Origin: an uncultured Spirochaetales bacterium
GTDB lineage: Bacteria > UBP6 > UBA1177
Reading direction: 5' to 3'
Assembly: GCA_902774115.1 (NCBI GenBank)
Contig: CACYHH010000007.1
Coordinates: 1-64,000 of the forward strand
DNA: 64,000 bases
Both the position numbers and the translations under genes were made by a program. Positions 13,851 through 22,474 of this stretch are shown here, one piece after another (the stretch's first letter is position 1; each line of letters begins with the position of its first letter). Under the pieces are notes generated by a model. The model was not told where the DNA came from. It saw only the letters and a list, made by a program, of their open reading frames with translations, and did not search any database.

Positions 13851-14123
13851 TCATAATCAGATAAACATAATGGAATTATTGCAGCTTTTTTATACCAAAA
13901 TACTGCTTTATCCTTATCCTTTTCAACACCGTCACCTCTCTCATAACAACGTCCGACCTTTAAAATCTACTATTGTCTCATATTCCTTTTTCTATTCAAA
14001 ATCCATATTTCCTGCAAAAAGATGAAGAGCCTGGGAACCTCTCATTGATATGCAGACAAGTCTTCTGCTCTTCTAACAAGCCCGATACCATTTTAGCCGT
14101 GTCAGACCACGTCTCTACAAATA
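13851..14123. other. Gene-free stretch with a degenerate REP remnant
   Basis: No convincing gene on either strand; the short ATG-started frames here lack ribosome binding sites and homology. Near its end, 14096-14118 reads GCCGTG...CACGTCTCTAC. Its right end CGTCTCTACAA matches the REP elements around 44035-44915, and CGTG/CACG can still pair, so this looks like a decayed copy. Confidence 0.4.
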
Positions 14124-14151
14124 TTGACTTAAATACGGGTGTAAATATCAT
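14124..14151 (+). promoter_or_regulatory. Promoter of the oxygen-defence operon
   Basis: TTGACT at 14124-14129, 16-base spacer, TATCAT at 14146-14151, followed by TACGCGG and a TCGGTTTTTTAGG leader. No obvious Fur/PerR-type operator palindrome overlaps it. Confidence 0.7.
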
Positions 14152-14213
14152 TACGCGGTTCATTTAAAAATCGGTTTTTTAGGTTTTAATAACTAAATTC
14201 AATGGAGCGGATC

Positions 14214-14792
14214 ATGACAAAATCAATCAAAGGAACAAGAACAGAAAAAAATCTTCTCACTTCTTTCGCAGGCGAATCTCAGGCAAGAATGCGCTACAAC
14301 TACTTCGCAAGCAAGGCTAAAAAGGACGGATTCGAGAAAATAGCTGTTATTTTTGAAGAAACTGCAAATCAGGAAAAGGAACACGCTAAAAGAATGTTCA
14401 AATTCCTTGAAGGCGGAAACACCGAAATTACCGCGACATATCCGGCTGGAATGATTTCCGACACGCTCGCAAACCTCAAGGCGGCGGCTGCAGGCGAGCA
14501 TGAAGAGTGGACCGAAGCATATCCTGAATTTGCAAGAATCGCAGACGAAGAAGGCTTCCACGATATCGCTGAAATGTATAGAAAAATCGCTGTTGCAGAA
14601 AAGCACCACGAAGAAAGATACAACGCTTTCATAAAAGACCTTGAAGCAAGCGGAATGTTCGCGAAAGACCGCGAAGTAGTATGGCGCTGCCTCAACTGCG
14701 GATACATCCACGTCGGCAAAGAAGCTCCCGAAAAATGCCCGGCATGCGAGCACCCGCAGGCTTACTTCGAAGTTCTCAACACTAACTGGTAA
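14214..14792 (+). CDS. rbr: Rubrerythrin
   Basis: Reduces hydrogen peroxide with electrons from rubredoxin or NAD(P)H:rubredoxin reductase in the anaerobe cytoplasm. The 192-residue protein has a four-helix diiron domain with ligands in FAGESQARMRYNYF, ETANQEKEHA, AGEHEEW, ADEEGFHDIAEMY and EKHHEERY. The C-terminal rubredoxin-like domain has CLNCGYIHVG and CPACEHPQAYF. GGAGCGG before the ATG at 14214 decides the start over the in-frame ATG at 14202. First gene of an O2-defence operon. Confidence 0.95.
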   Translation: MTKSIKGTRTEKNLLTSFAGESQARMRYNYFASKAKKDGFEKIAVIFEETANQEKEHAKRMFKFLEGGNTEITATYPAGMISDTLANLKAAAAGEHEEWTEAYPEFARIADEEGFHDIAEMYRKIAVAEKHHEERYNAFIKDLEASGMFAKDREVVWRCLNCGYIHVGKEAPEKCPACEHPQAYFEVLNTNW

Positions 14793-14807
14793 TTCCGGGG
14801 AACCGAT

Positions 14808-15191
14808 ATGACAAAAAGGAACGAAGTCTACAAATGCTCACTCTGCGGCAACATCGTAACGGTTTCACACGAAGCCGGTGGAACACTTGTCTGCTGCGGT
14901 CAGGAAATGGAACTTATGCCCTTAAAAACAGCCGATCAGACCATTGAAAAGCATGTCCCTGTCATCGAAAAAACAGCAGGCGGAATCAAAGTAACTGTCG
15001 GCTCGACGGCTCATCCGATGATGGACAACCACTACATCGAATGGATCGAAGTGCTCAAAGGCGATGTCGTCATGAGAAAGTATCTCAAACCAGGAGAGGC
15101 ACCGAGCGCGGAATTTCCGATGGAATTTTCCGACGAAATCATTGCGCGTGAATACTGCAACATCCACGGACTGTGGGCGAACAGAAAGTAG
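14808..15191 (+). CDS. dfx: Desulfoferrodoxin (two-iron superoxide reductase)
   Basis: Reduces superoxide to peroxide without making O2. The N-terminal desulforedoxin domain has CSLCGNIV and the paired cysteines of VCCGQEM (centre I). The C-terminal catalytic domain has GSTAHPMMDNHYIEWIE and CNIHGLW, which provide the His4-Cys iron site (centre II). At 127 residues it is the usual 2Fe length. It sits 15 bases after rbr and 8 before the flavodiiron gene, so peroxide made here can be removed by rubrerythrin. Confidence 0.95.
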   Translation: MTKRNEVYKCSLCGNIVTVSHEAGGTLVCCGQEMELMPLKTADQTIEKHVPVIEKTAGGIKVTVGSTAHPMMDNHYIEWIEVLKGDVVMRKYLKPGEAPSAEFPMEFSDEIIAREYCNIHGLWANRK

Positions 15192-15199
15192 GAGAAAAA

Positions 15200-16399
15200 A
15201 TGCCGAACCTCAACGCAATAAAAATCAGCGATTCAGTCTACTGGGTAGGCGCGATCGACTGGAACATCCGCTACTTTCACGGATATTCGACTCTGAAGGG
15301 AACGACCTACAACGCATATTTAGTCTTGTCCGACAAGATCACCCTCATCGACGGCGTGAAAAAGGGTTTTGAAGACGAACTTCTTGAAAGAGTCGCTTCG
15401 GTCGTTGACCCGAAGAAAATCGAATACATCGTTTCCAACCACGCGGAACCAGATCACAGCGGCGGAATACCGAAAATCGCTGAAATCGTAAAACCTGAGA
15501 AGATCTTTGCTTCAAAAGGCGGAGTACGTGCTCTCGCGGCTTACTATCCCGAACTTCCGGTCAAAGCAGTTGCGGACGGCGGCGAACTCAGCCTCGGCAA
15601 CAAAACGCTGAAATTCATGGAAACGAAAATGCTCCACTGGCCCGACAGCATGTTCTCGTATCTTGCCGAAGAGGAAGTTCTTTTCAGCCAGGACGCTTTC
15701 GGAATGCACTTGGCTACGAGCGAGCGTTTCGATGACGAACTTCCGTGGTCGCTTCTGGTCGATATGTCGACAGGCTACTATGCGAATATCATTACGCTTT
15801 ACAGCCCGTTCGTTCAGAATCTGCTGAAGAAAGTGGCTGCAAGTGGCCTTACTTTCAAAGTTGTCGCACCTGACCACGGCCCGGTTTGGAGAAACATGGA
15901 TAACTTCGCGGAAATGCTGAAGTATTACGACAAATGGTCTGCGAGAAAAACCGACAAAAAAGCTGTCATCGTCTATGATTCGATGTGGCACTCGACAGAA
16001 AAAATGGCGCGCTGCATCGAAGACGGTCTTGTATCGCAGGGGATCAAGGTAAAATCACTGTTTTTGCAGTCATGCGACAGAAGCGAAGTAGCTACCGAAA
16101 TGCTTGACGCATCGGCAGTGATCGCCGGAGCTCCGACGATCAACAACGAGATCTTCCCCTCGATGTCGGATGTTATGTGCTATCTCAAAGGGCTCAAGTT
16201 CAAAACGCCTTTTGGTGCGGCATTCGGCTCATACGGCTGGAGCGGCGAAAGCGTGAAATACCTTTCCCAAATGCTGGCTGACATGGGCTGCGAAGTTATA
16301 GGAAGCGTAAAATCACTTTATGTTCCAAGTGAAGAAGTTAAAAAACAGTGCTTCGAACTCGGTAAAGAGATCGGAGAAAAGATCAACAATAGAAACTAG
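15200..16399 (+). CDS. fprA: Flavodiiron protein (rubredoxin:oxygen/NO oxidoreductase)
   Basis: A 399-residue A-type flavodiiron protein that reduces O2 to water (or NO to N2O) using rubredoxin. The N-terminal metallo-beta-lactamase-like domain shows the diiron ligands HAEPDH, KMLHWPDS, SQDAFGMH and VAPDHGPVW. The C-terminal flavodoxin domain has IVYDSMWHSTEKMA (FMN phosphate loop), SAVIAGAPTIN and AFGSYGWSGE. AGGAG at 15190-15194 supports the ATG at 15200 over the in-frame ATG at 15173 in dfx. The rubredoxin 9 bases later is its likely electron donor. Confidence 0.95.
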   Translation: MPNLNAIKISDSVYWVGAIDWNIRYFHGYSTLKGTTYNAYLVLSDKITLIDGVKKGFEDELLERVASVVDPKKIEYIVSNHAEPDHSGGIPKIAEIVKPEKIFASKGGVRALAAYYPELPVKAVADGGELSLGNKTLKFMETKMLHWPDSMFSYLAEEEVLFSQDAFGMHLATSERFDDELPWSLLVDMSTGYYANIITLYSPFVQNLLKKVAASGLTFKVVAPDHGPVWRNMDNFAEMLKYYDKWSARKTDKKAVIVYDSMWHSTEKMARCIEDGLVSQGIKVKSLFLQSCDRSEVATEMLDASAVIAGAPTINNEIFPSMSDVMCYLKGLKFKTPFGAAFGSYGWSGESVKYLSQMLADMGCEVIGSVKSLYVPSEEVKKQCFELGKEIGEKINNRN

Positions 16400-16408
16400 G
16401 AGGAAACT

Positions 16409-16567
16409 ATGGACAAGTATGTATGCGGAATCTGCGGTTATGTTTACGACCCCGAAAAAGGCGATCCAGACGGCGGAATCGCTCCCGGAACCCCTTTTGA
16501 AGCTATTCCTGAAGACTGGGTATGCCCGGTTTGCGGAGTAAGCAAGGACAATTTCTCGAAAGAGTAA
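16409..16567 (+). CDS. Rubredoxin (52 residues)
   Basis: Small iron-sulfur electron carrier with both Cys pairs of the Fe(Cys)4 site, [15 protein letters not shown] and [14 protein letters not shown]. Preceded by TAGGAGGAAACT. It is the last member of the rbr-dfx-fprA operon and should feed electrons to the flavodiiron protein and rubrerythrin. Length and loop spacing are canonical. Confidence 0.95.
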   Translation: MDKYVCGICGYVYDPEKGDPDGGIAPGTPFEAIPEDWVCPVCGVSKDNFSKE

Positions 16568-16592
16568 TCTTTAGAATAGTCTTTCAGTCAAA

Positions 16593-17468
16593 ATGACTTT
16601 CAATCCCGAAGATTCTTTTTTTATTATCCTCAACAAACAAAAAGGTTTTTCCTCTAACGGAGAGCTTAACTTCCTGAAAAGACTGCTTAAAATCAAAAAG
16701 GCAGGTTTCTGCGGAACTCTTGACCCTCTGGCCAGCGGAGTTCTTGTGGTCGCGGTGAACAAGGCGACGAAACTGATTTCTCTGGCAACCGATTTCGACA
16801 AAGTTTATTCCGGAAAGATAAAACTCGGTTTCACAAGCCCGAGCTTAGACTTGGGAACGGAACTCGTTGAGTCAGGTGTTGTTCCCGAAGTCATCGACTG
16901 CGACTCAATAGTCAAAAAATTTCAAGGAGTTATTCAACAGATCCCGCCTGTTTACAGCGCGCTCAAAATTGACGGCGAAAGAGCTTACAGACTGGCAAGA
17001 AACGGCAAAACTCCCGAAATGAAGGCTCGAAATGTCGAAATAAAGTCGCTTGAGATCACACGAACCGCTCACGACGAACTTTCGTTTTTCGTAAGATGCT
17101 CGAAAGGGACTTACATCCGCACTTTGGCAGGCGATATCGGCGAATTTTTAGGCTGCGGGGCAGTCCTAACCGAGCTGATCAGACGCGAAGTCGGACCTTT
17201 CAGACTTGAAAACGCCGTTTCGATGGAAGAACTCAAGGAAAATCCGGAAAATGTCTGCAAAGCAGTTCTTTCAGTTTCCGAATTTTTATCGGGCAAAAAC
17301 ACCTGCGCTGTTGACGAAGAAGGATTCAACTATCTCAAAAACGGCAACGATATCAGTAAGTTGAATCTCGACTTAGAAGAAGGACTGAACCTTCTCAAAT
17401 TCAACGGAAAAGTTTTTCTGATAGTCGAAAAAACAGTTGAAAAAGTCTCTTATTTCGCGTTTGTGTGA
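16593..17468 (+). CDS. truB: tRNA pseudouridine synthase B
   Basis: Forms pseudouridine 55 in the T-loop of tRNAs. The catalytic Asp is in GFCGTLDPLASGVLVVAVNKATKL; KVYSGKIKLGFTSPSLDLG, IQQIPPVYSALKIDGERAYRLAR and CSKGTYIRTLAGDIG are standard TruB blocks. 291 residues, normal length, with a short C-terminal extension in place of a full PUA domain. It begins 25 bases after rubredoxin, so it may be read through from that operon. It faces the lipoprotein gene ending at 17485 tail to tail. Confidence 0.95.
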   Translation: MTFNPEDSFFIILNKQKGFSSNGELNFLKRLLKIKKAGFCGTLDPLASGVLVVAVNKATKLISLATDFDKVYSGKIKLGFTSPSLDLGTELVESGVVPEVIDCDSIVKKFQGVIQQIPPVYSALKIDGERAYRLARNGKTPEMKARNVEIKSLEITRTAHDELSFFVRCSKGTYIRTLAGDIGEFLGCGAVLTELIRREVGPFRLENAVSMEELKENPENVCKAVLSVSEFLSGKNTCAVDEEGFNYLKNGNDISKLNLDLEEGLNLLKFNGKVFLIVEKTVEKVSYFAFV

Positions 17469-17484
17469 AGTGTAGTCCGAATAA

Positions 17485-18891
17485 CTATCTTACGCAGCGG
17501 ACATAGTATTTCCATGACTTGGAACCGTTGCCGATACTGCCGGAGTAGAAAATTACAGACCATGCGCTCTCTACATCTAAGCTGTTATTAGTAGATGAAG
17601 ACCAGAATTTGGTTGACGGCATATCGGGAAAATCAGAAGCCGGATCAGATTTTTCGTAATTAACAAGCGATATAAGTTCATTTTTATCAGGAAGCCGCCA
17701 GTCAGTGTATCCTGCATAAGTAAGATCTGCACAGTAGGAAAGAGCCTCCTGCCAGGCTTTGTTTTCCACATAGTTTTTCTGCCACATCAAACCTGTTGCG
17801 CTGTCTGTCACAATGACATCGCCGTTTACAGTATCAGATGTTAAGATGCTTTCAGGCCATGATTCACCTCTCACACAACGGATGTAACCGCTTTCCTCCT
17901 TATTAATGTGGTTCGCATCGCCGTTGTCGAACTCTACATTCCAGACGATATTCGTATAGCCTGCTGTGGCAGATGAAGACCAGAAATAAATCGAAAGACC
18001 TGATGGGGTTTCAGGAAAATATTCAGTGTCGATCGCGGGTTCATATCTGCTGCTGTCAACAATCGTCAGAAGCTCCTGCAGTGTCGGCATCCGCCAGTCG
18101 CCGCTGTATCCTCCGTAAGTCAATCCGCTGCAGTATGAAACGGCGTTTTCCCAAGTGTATTCTTCTGTTGGAATTGTCTGCTGCCACATGAGTCCGGTAT
18201 TGTTGTCAAGAACAACATTCTGGTTTGAAATTGTCTGAACGGTGAAACTATGCGGCAAACATACGCCGAGGCTTGCATAATATGCATCCTGGCCGAAAAA
18301 ACCGGCACTTTCGGAAGCGTAACATGAGATTTCCGTTGCGTCGGTGTAGCACTTTTTCTGACCTGTGCAGATGTTGCCGAGGGATGGAGAGTCAGGAAAT
18401 GACTGCGTTACGCATTCTGAACCGCTCCATCTGTAGCCTTCATTGCAGCCGCAGATATAGCTTGTTCCGCTTACAATACAGTCGCCTGTCGAATTAGTAA
18501 TACCTGCACACAGGTCAGGATTGCACAGATCTTCATCATCGTCTGGCTCGAATTCGGTATCTGTTTCTGTGTCAGAGGTATCAGATGTCTCAGTTGTATC
18601 GGACGAATCAGCGTCATCGTCAGGAGTTGAATCGCTGTTATCTGGTGCAGTATCCGTATCATCATACTGGGAATCGCCGCCGTCTGACTGTTCAGGCATT
18701 GTGTCGGAATCATCTGTGTCCGCAGGTTCGGTGTCAGGATCATCTGTATCCGGTCCGTCTGCAGGCTCAGAAACCGAATCTTCGTCAGTCACAGTTTCGC
18801 CTGTGCCGGTGTTTTCGTTTTTGCCTGAACTTCCGCAGGAAACTGCGAAAAACAGTATGAAAAGTGCAAAAACAAGACTGATTTTCTTCAT
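17485..18891 (-). CDS. Lipoprotein with EGF-like segment and two Lcl/DUF1566-type domains
   Basis: A 468-residue predicted lipoprotein with lipobox FAVSC (Cys19). Then comes an acidic linker rich in Asp, Ser, Thr and Pro (about 20-120), probably a flexible stalk. A Cys-rich EGF-like piece follows (CNPDLCAGITNSTGDC...CGCNEGYRWSG), then two tandem DUF1566 domains, each with DNNTGLMWQ/DSATGLMWQ, DWRMPTLQEL/DWRLPDKNEL, FWSSS and YIRCVRG/YYVRCVR. Such domains occur in secreted or surface proteins; the function is unknown. Paralogues are at 38159-41512 and 44946-45728. GGGAGGAAAA precedes the ATG, and the promoter is at 18936-18963. Confidence 0.8.
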   Translation of the reverse strand: MKKISLVFALFILFFAVSCGSSGKNENTGTGETVTDEDSVSEPADGPDTDDPDTEPADTDDSDTMPEQSDGGDSQYDDTDTAPDNSDSTPDDDADSSDTTETSDTSDTETDTEFEPDDDEDLCNPDLCAGITNSTGDCIVSGTSYICGCNEGYRWSGSECVTQSFPDSPSLGNICTGQKKCYTDATEISCYASESAGFFGQDAYYASLGVCLPHSFTVQTISNQNVVLDNNTGLMWQQTIPTEEYTWENAVSYCSGLTYGGYSGDWRMPTLQELLTIVDSSRYEPAIDTEYFPETPSGLSIYFWSSSATAGYTNIVWNVEFDNGDANHINKEESGYIRCVRGESWPESILTSDTVNGDVIVTDSATGLMWQKNYVENKAWQEALSYCADLTYAGYTDWRLPDKNELISLVNYEKSDPASDFPDMPSTKFWSSSTNNSLDVESAWSVIFYSGSIGNGSKSWKYYVRCVR

Positions 18892-18935
18892 TTTTCCTCC
18901 CTGAAACAGCCGGGTTTTTAAACAAAAAACGCAGT

Positions 18936-18963
18936 ATTTTAAGTATTTTTAGAGTGATGGCAA
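18936..18963 (-). promoter_or_regulatory. Promoter with CG patch and T-tract leader (lipoprotein gene)
   Basis: On the minus strand TTGCCA, 16 bases, TAAAAT, then ACTGCG and TTTTTTGTTT. The string TTAAAATACTGCGTTTTTT is shared with the promoter at 47522-47549. Confidence 0.75.
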
Positions 18964-19001
18964 GTTTTCATGAAAACCTATTTCGCGTTTGTGTAGCGGT
19001 T

Positions 19002-19790
19002 TTATCCGATAAGATTTTTATAAAGTTCGACGAATCTGTCGCTTCTTTTGATGACCGAAATTTTGCCGAGAGAACAAGAAATCAGTCCTTCAAGACCACA
19101 TCCGCCCTCTTTTGTCTGAATCTGTTCAAGGTATTCTTCGCTTGAAACCGTGACGGCGTCGCTGTAAACGATACCGCCTTTCAGGAAGTTGATGTCGCCG
19201 TAGAATTCGAGTTTTTCGGGAACGAAAACTTCGCGTCCGAGGTTCAGAAGTCCGAAGTCATAAGACCAGAATTTGCCTTGGAAACGGATGTCGTGAAGCG
19301 AAAAAACAGTTTTTACATTTCTTAAATTATCGTCCTGTCCGCAGATTTCACGAAGATAAACCGGAACAAGCGCCGTGTGCCAGTCATTGCAGTGGATAAC
19401 GTCCGGACGGAAGATTTTAGCGTACTCGAGAACCGCTCTCGAAAAGAATATGAAACGCTCCGAATTGTCGGGATAGTCGCCGGTTTCGTTACCGTACAAG
19501 CCGTCTCTTTCAAAGTAGGGATTCGATACAAAAACGACTTTTGCGCCGCTTTCTTCGTGAAATGCCTCAAAAATTTCGGCTTTTTCGTATTTTTCGCCGA
19601 CCTTGACATCGAATGAAACCCGGGTCGGAGTTATATCGAATTTTTTCCTGTTGATCGCACTGAAAAACGGAACTATGCACTCCGTCTCGCACTTTTTAGA
19701 AACCGATTTCAACATTTTAAGAACGGCCGCAGCCATATTTCCGGTGGAAACAAAAGGCTTCAGTTCCGATGCAGCAAACAAAATTTTCAT
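19002..19790 (-). CDS. Stand-alone starch/glycogen synthase catalytic N-domain (GT5) lacking the GT1 half
   Basis: The 262 residues match the N-terminal Rossmann domain of GT5 glycogen synthases (about 480 residues): MKILFAASELKPFVSTGN, PDVIHCNDWHTALVPVYL, KTVFSLHDIRFQGKFWSYDF, AVTVSSEEYLEQIQ and CGLEGLI. It stops where the GT1-type C-terminal domain, which binds most of the nucleotide-sugar, should start. The KxGGL glucose-donor loop near the N-terminus is replaced by VSTGNMA, so normal synthase activity is doubtful. It follows serS by 7 bases and is presumably co-transcribed. No second-half gene lies next to it. Confidence 0.78.
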   Translation of the reverse strand: MKILFAASELKPFVSTGNMAAAVLKMLKSVSKKCETECIVPFFSAINRKKFDITPTRVSFDVKVGEKYEKAEIFEAFHEESGAKVVFVSNPYFERDGLYGNETGDYPDNSERFIFFSRAVLEYAKIFRPDVIHCNDWHTALVPVYLREICGQDDNLRNVKTVFSLHDIRFQGKFWSYDFGLLNLGREVFVPEKLEFYGDINFLKGGIVYSDAVTVSSEEYLEQIQTKEGGCGLEGLISCSLGKISVIKRSDRFVELYKNLIG

Positions 19791-19797
19791 AATTTAC

Positions 19798-21072
19798 CTA
19801 CAGTCTTATAAAATCTTCGTTGTTCATGTATTTTTTGAGAACTTCCGGCACTTTGACCGTTCCGTCAGCCTGCTGGTAATTTTCGATTATAGCGACAAGC
19901 GTTCTGTCGATAGCAAGCCCCGAACCGTTGAGAAGATGAACGAGTTCCGGTTTCGACGAAGCATCTCTTCTGAACTTGATGTTCGCCCTTCTCGCCTGGA
20001 AATCGCCGGTGCTCGAGCAGCTTGAAATCTCGCGGTAAGTCCCCTGCCCCGGCAGCCATACTTCGATGTCGAAAGTTTTGACTGCGTTGAAACCCAAGTC
20101 TCCGCTGCAGAGGCAGACGACGCGGTAATGGATACCAAGCCCGCGGAGGATCTCTTCAGCGTTGAAAAGAAGCTGGTCAAGTTCTTTAAGCGACTCTTCG
20201 GGACGGCAGAATTTGACAAGTTCGACCTTGTTGAACTGGTGAAGGCGGATAATTCCCTTCATGTCTTTGCCGTAACTTCCCGCTTCGCGCCTGAAACACG
20301 GCGTGTATGCCGCATATTTGAGCGGAAGGACCGCATCATCCAGAATCTCGTCTCGGTGCATGTTGACGAGGCTGACTTCCGCTGTCGGGATCATGAACAT
20401 GTCGTCAGTCGTCTTGTAGGCATCGTCTTCGAATTTCGGAAGCTGGCCTGAACCGGTCATCGTCTCGCGGCTTACCATAACCGGCGGAACGATTTCGGTG
20501 TAACCGTTTTTCGCAGCATTTTCAAGCATATAATTCATAACAGCTCTTTCAAGACGGGCCATTTCCTTCTTGTAGACAATGAAACGCGAACCGCTGAGTT
20601 TTACGCCGCGCTCGAAGTCGATAGTATTTGTTGCAATGTCGAAATGTTCTTTCGGCTGGAAATCGAAAACAGGCTTCTCGCCCCACATCGAAACGACCGG
20701 ATTCGCGCTGTCGTCCTTGCCGAGCGGCGTGTCGTCAGCCATCATGTTCGGGATCGAAAGAAGGATCGTGTCGATTTTTTCTTCTACTTCCTTTACCAGC
20801 GGCCCGAAAGCCTTGACTTTGTCGCTGAGTTCCTTGAGCTCGTCTTTGATTGCAGCCTTCTCTTCCGGCGTGCCGTTTTTCATGATGAGCGGCATCTCTT
20901 TCGAGCGGGTCATCTGCTTTGCGCGGGTCTGCTCAGACTCGGTGATGAGAGCTTTTCTCTTCTCGCTGAGTTCGATAACCTGGTCAACGACTGTAAGATC
21001 TTTGAAATTTCTGTTCTGAAGGTTGAATTTAACCTTTTCCGGATCTTTGAGTATCAGTTTGATGTCAAACAT
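19798..21072 (-). CDS. serS: Seryl-tRNA synthetase
   Basis: Charges tRNA-Ser. 424 residues with the N-terminal coiled-coil tRNA arm (about 30-105). The class II catalytic core follows: motif 2 in [29 protein letters not shown] and motif 3 in [46 protein letters not shown] is the serine-binding region (written here as VWLPGQ). Start has TAGAGGTG upstream and a clear promoter at 21104-21131. Confidence 0.96.
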   Translation of the reverse strand: [424 protein letters not shown]

Positions 21073-21103
21073 TTTACACCTCTATAAATAAAAAAACCGC
21101 GCT

Positions 21104-21131
21104 ATGATAGGCAGAAAGGCTTTATTTGCAA
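21104..21131 (-). promoter_or_regulatory. Promoter of serS
   Basis: Minus strand TTGCAA, 16-base spacer, TATCAT, then AGCGCGG and TTTTTTT before TAGAGGTG. The -35 box lies in the last codons of rimO. Confidence 0.72.
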
Positions 21132-22447
21132 GTTTTTACTATATCAGCAATAAAATCAGTACCTTCCCTTGAAGTTATCCTGCATTTAAGGATGCTTCCC
21201 TCTTTTTCGCCTTCAAGGTTCGTGATTATCGTGATCCCGTCGATTTCAGGCGCCTGGTTCCAGCATCTGCCGACCGGGACTTTGAGTTCGGGGTCAATTC
21301 CTTCGTAAAGCACTTCGACCTCTTTACCGACGAACCTTTCGAGACGTTTTTCCATGCATTCGTGAGTCGCCTTTTCGATTTCGGCAAACCTTGCATCGGC
21401 TGTTTTTGAAGCGACCGCGCGCATTTTGAACGATGCCGAAGACTCCTCTTTCGAATATTTGAAAGCGCCGATATAGTCGAAAAACCCTCTTTCAATGAAG
21501 GCCTTAAGCAGTTCATGATCCTCTTTTTTCTCAGCCGGGAAAGATGAAATCACTGTCGTCCGGAGAAGATAATTTTCACCGAAAACATCTTTTATCATAT
21601 CAATCAGGTCGTAAATATCCTTCTCCTTGTATCGCCTGTTCATCGCCTTCAGAACTGTACTTGAAATATGCTGGATCGGCACTTCAAGATAGTTGTGCAT
21701 TTTTTCGGAATCCCTGATGGTTTCAAGAAGTTCCCGGTCAATTCCCGAAGGATACAGATACATCACCCGGAATCTGAAACCGCCTTTCAGAGCGTTGAGC
21801 GCGCGTATAAGTTTTTTAAGCGACGAATTGGTTTTCGAGCCGTACTGCGTCGTGTCCTGTGCAATTACAACGATCTCTTTGACACCGGTCTTTATCAGGT
21901 TTTCGGCTTCGGCGACGATGTCTTTCAGCGGACGTTCGCGGTATCTTCCGCGGATATGCGGGATCGAGCAGTAAGCACAGAAGTTGTCGCACCCGTCGGC
22001 GATTTTGAGATAAGCCGTCCAGGGAGAATAAGTAAGGACACGTCCCATCGCGGAGGAATAAAGGAATTCTGACTTTCCGCCTTTTCCTCTGTAGCCTTCG
22101 TTCCAGTGCGCAGATACGATTTTTTCTATATTCGGAATGTCGTTCACGCTGAAAATGAAATCGGCTTCCGGAAGCATCTCTCCCAGATTCGGATAAAGCT
22201 GCGGCAGACAGCCCATGACAGCGATTTTAGCCCCTTTTTTGAGACCGCCGTGAAGTTCGAAAAAAGAGTTGACCGACTCTTCGCGGGCGTCGTTTATAAA
22301 ACTGCATGTGTTGAGAATCACCAGGTCGGCCTTGCCCGAATTTTCGGCAATCCCCCATCCTTTATCGAGAAACTGAGCTATAACGACTTCGGAATCGACC
22401 CTGTTTTTCGGGCATCCTAGCGAGCAGCAGAACAACATTTTTTTCAT
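21122..22447 (-). CDS. rimO: Ribosomal protein S12 methylthiotransferase
   Basis: Radical-SAM enzyme that adds a methylthio group to the conserved Asp of ribosomal protein S12. The N-terminal UPF0004 domain has SLGCPKNRVDSE and LNTCSFINDAREES; the radical-SAM cluster motif is CDNFCAYCSIPHIRGRYRER; EIVVIAQDTTQYG and the C-terminal TRAM domain (EVEVLYEGIDPE onward) complete it. The ATG at 22447 is preceded by GGAGAG; a TTG four codons upstream is less likely. All six cluster cysteines are present. Confidence 0.95.
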   Translation of the reverse strand: MKKMLFCCSLGCPKNRVDSEVVIAQFLDKGWGIAENSGKADLVILNTCSFINDAREESVNSFFELHGGLKKGAKIAVMGCLPQLYPNLGEMLPEADFIFSVNDIPNIEKIVSAHWNEGYRGKGGKSEFLYSSAMGRVLTYSPWTAYLKIADGCDNFCAYCSIPHIRGRYRERPLKDIVAEAENLIKTGVKEIVVIAQDTTQYGSKTNSSLKKLIRALNALKGGFRFRVMYLYPSGIDRELLETIRDSEKMHNYLEVPIQHISSTVLKAMNRRYKEKDIYDLIDMIKDVFGENYLLRTTVISSFPAEKKEDHELLKAFIERGFFDYIGAFKYSKEESSASFKMRAVASKTADARFAEIEKATHECMEKRLERFVGKEVEVLYEGIDPELKVPVGRCWNQAPEIDGITIITNLEGEKEGSILKCRITSREGTDFIADIVKTCK

Positions 22448-22474
22448 AAATCTCTCCAATGAAAAAACAAGGCT

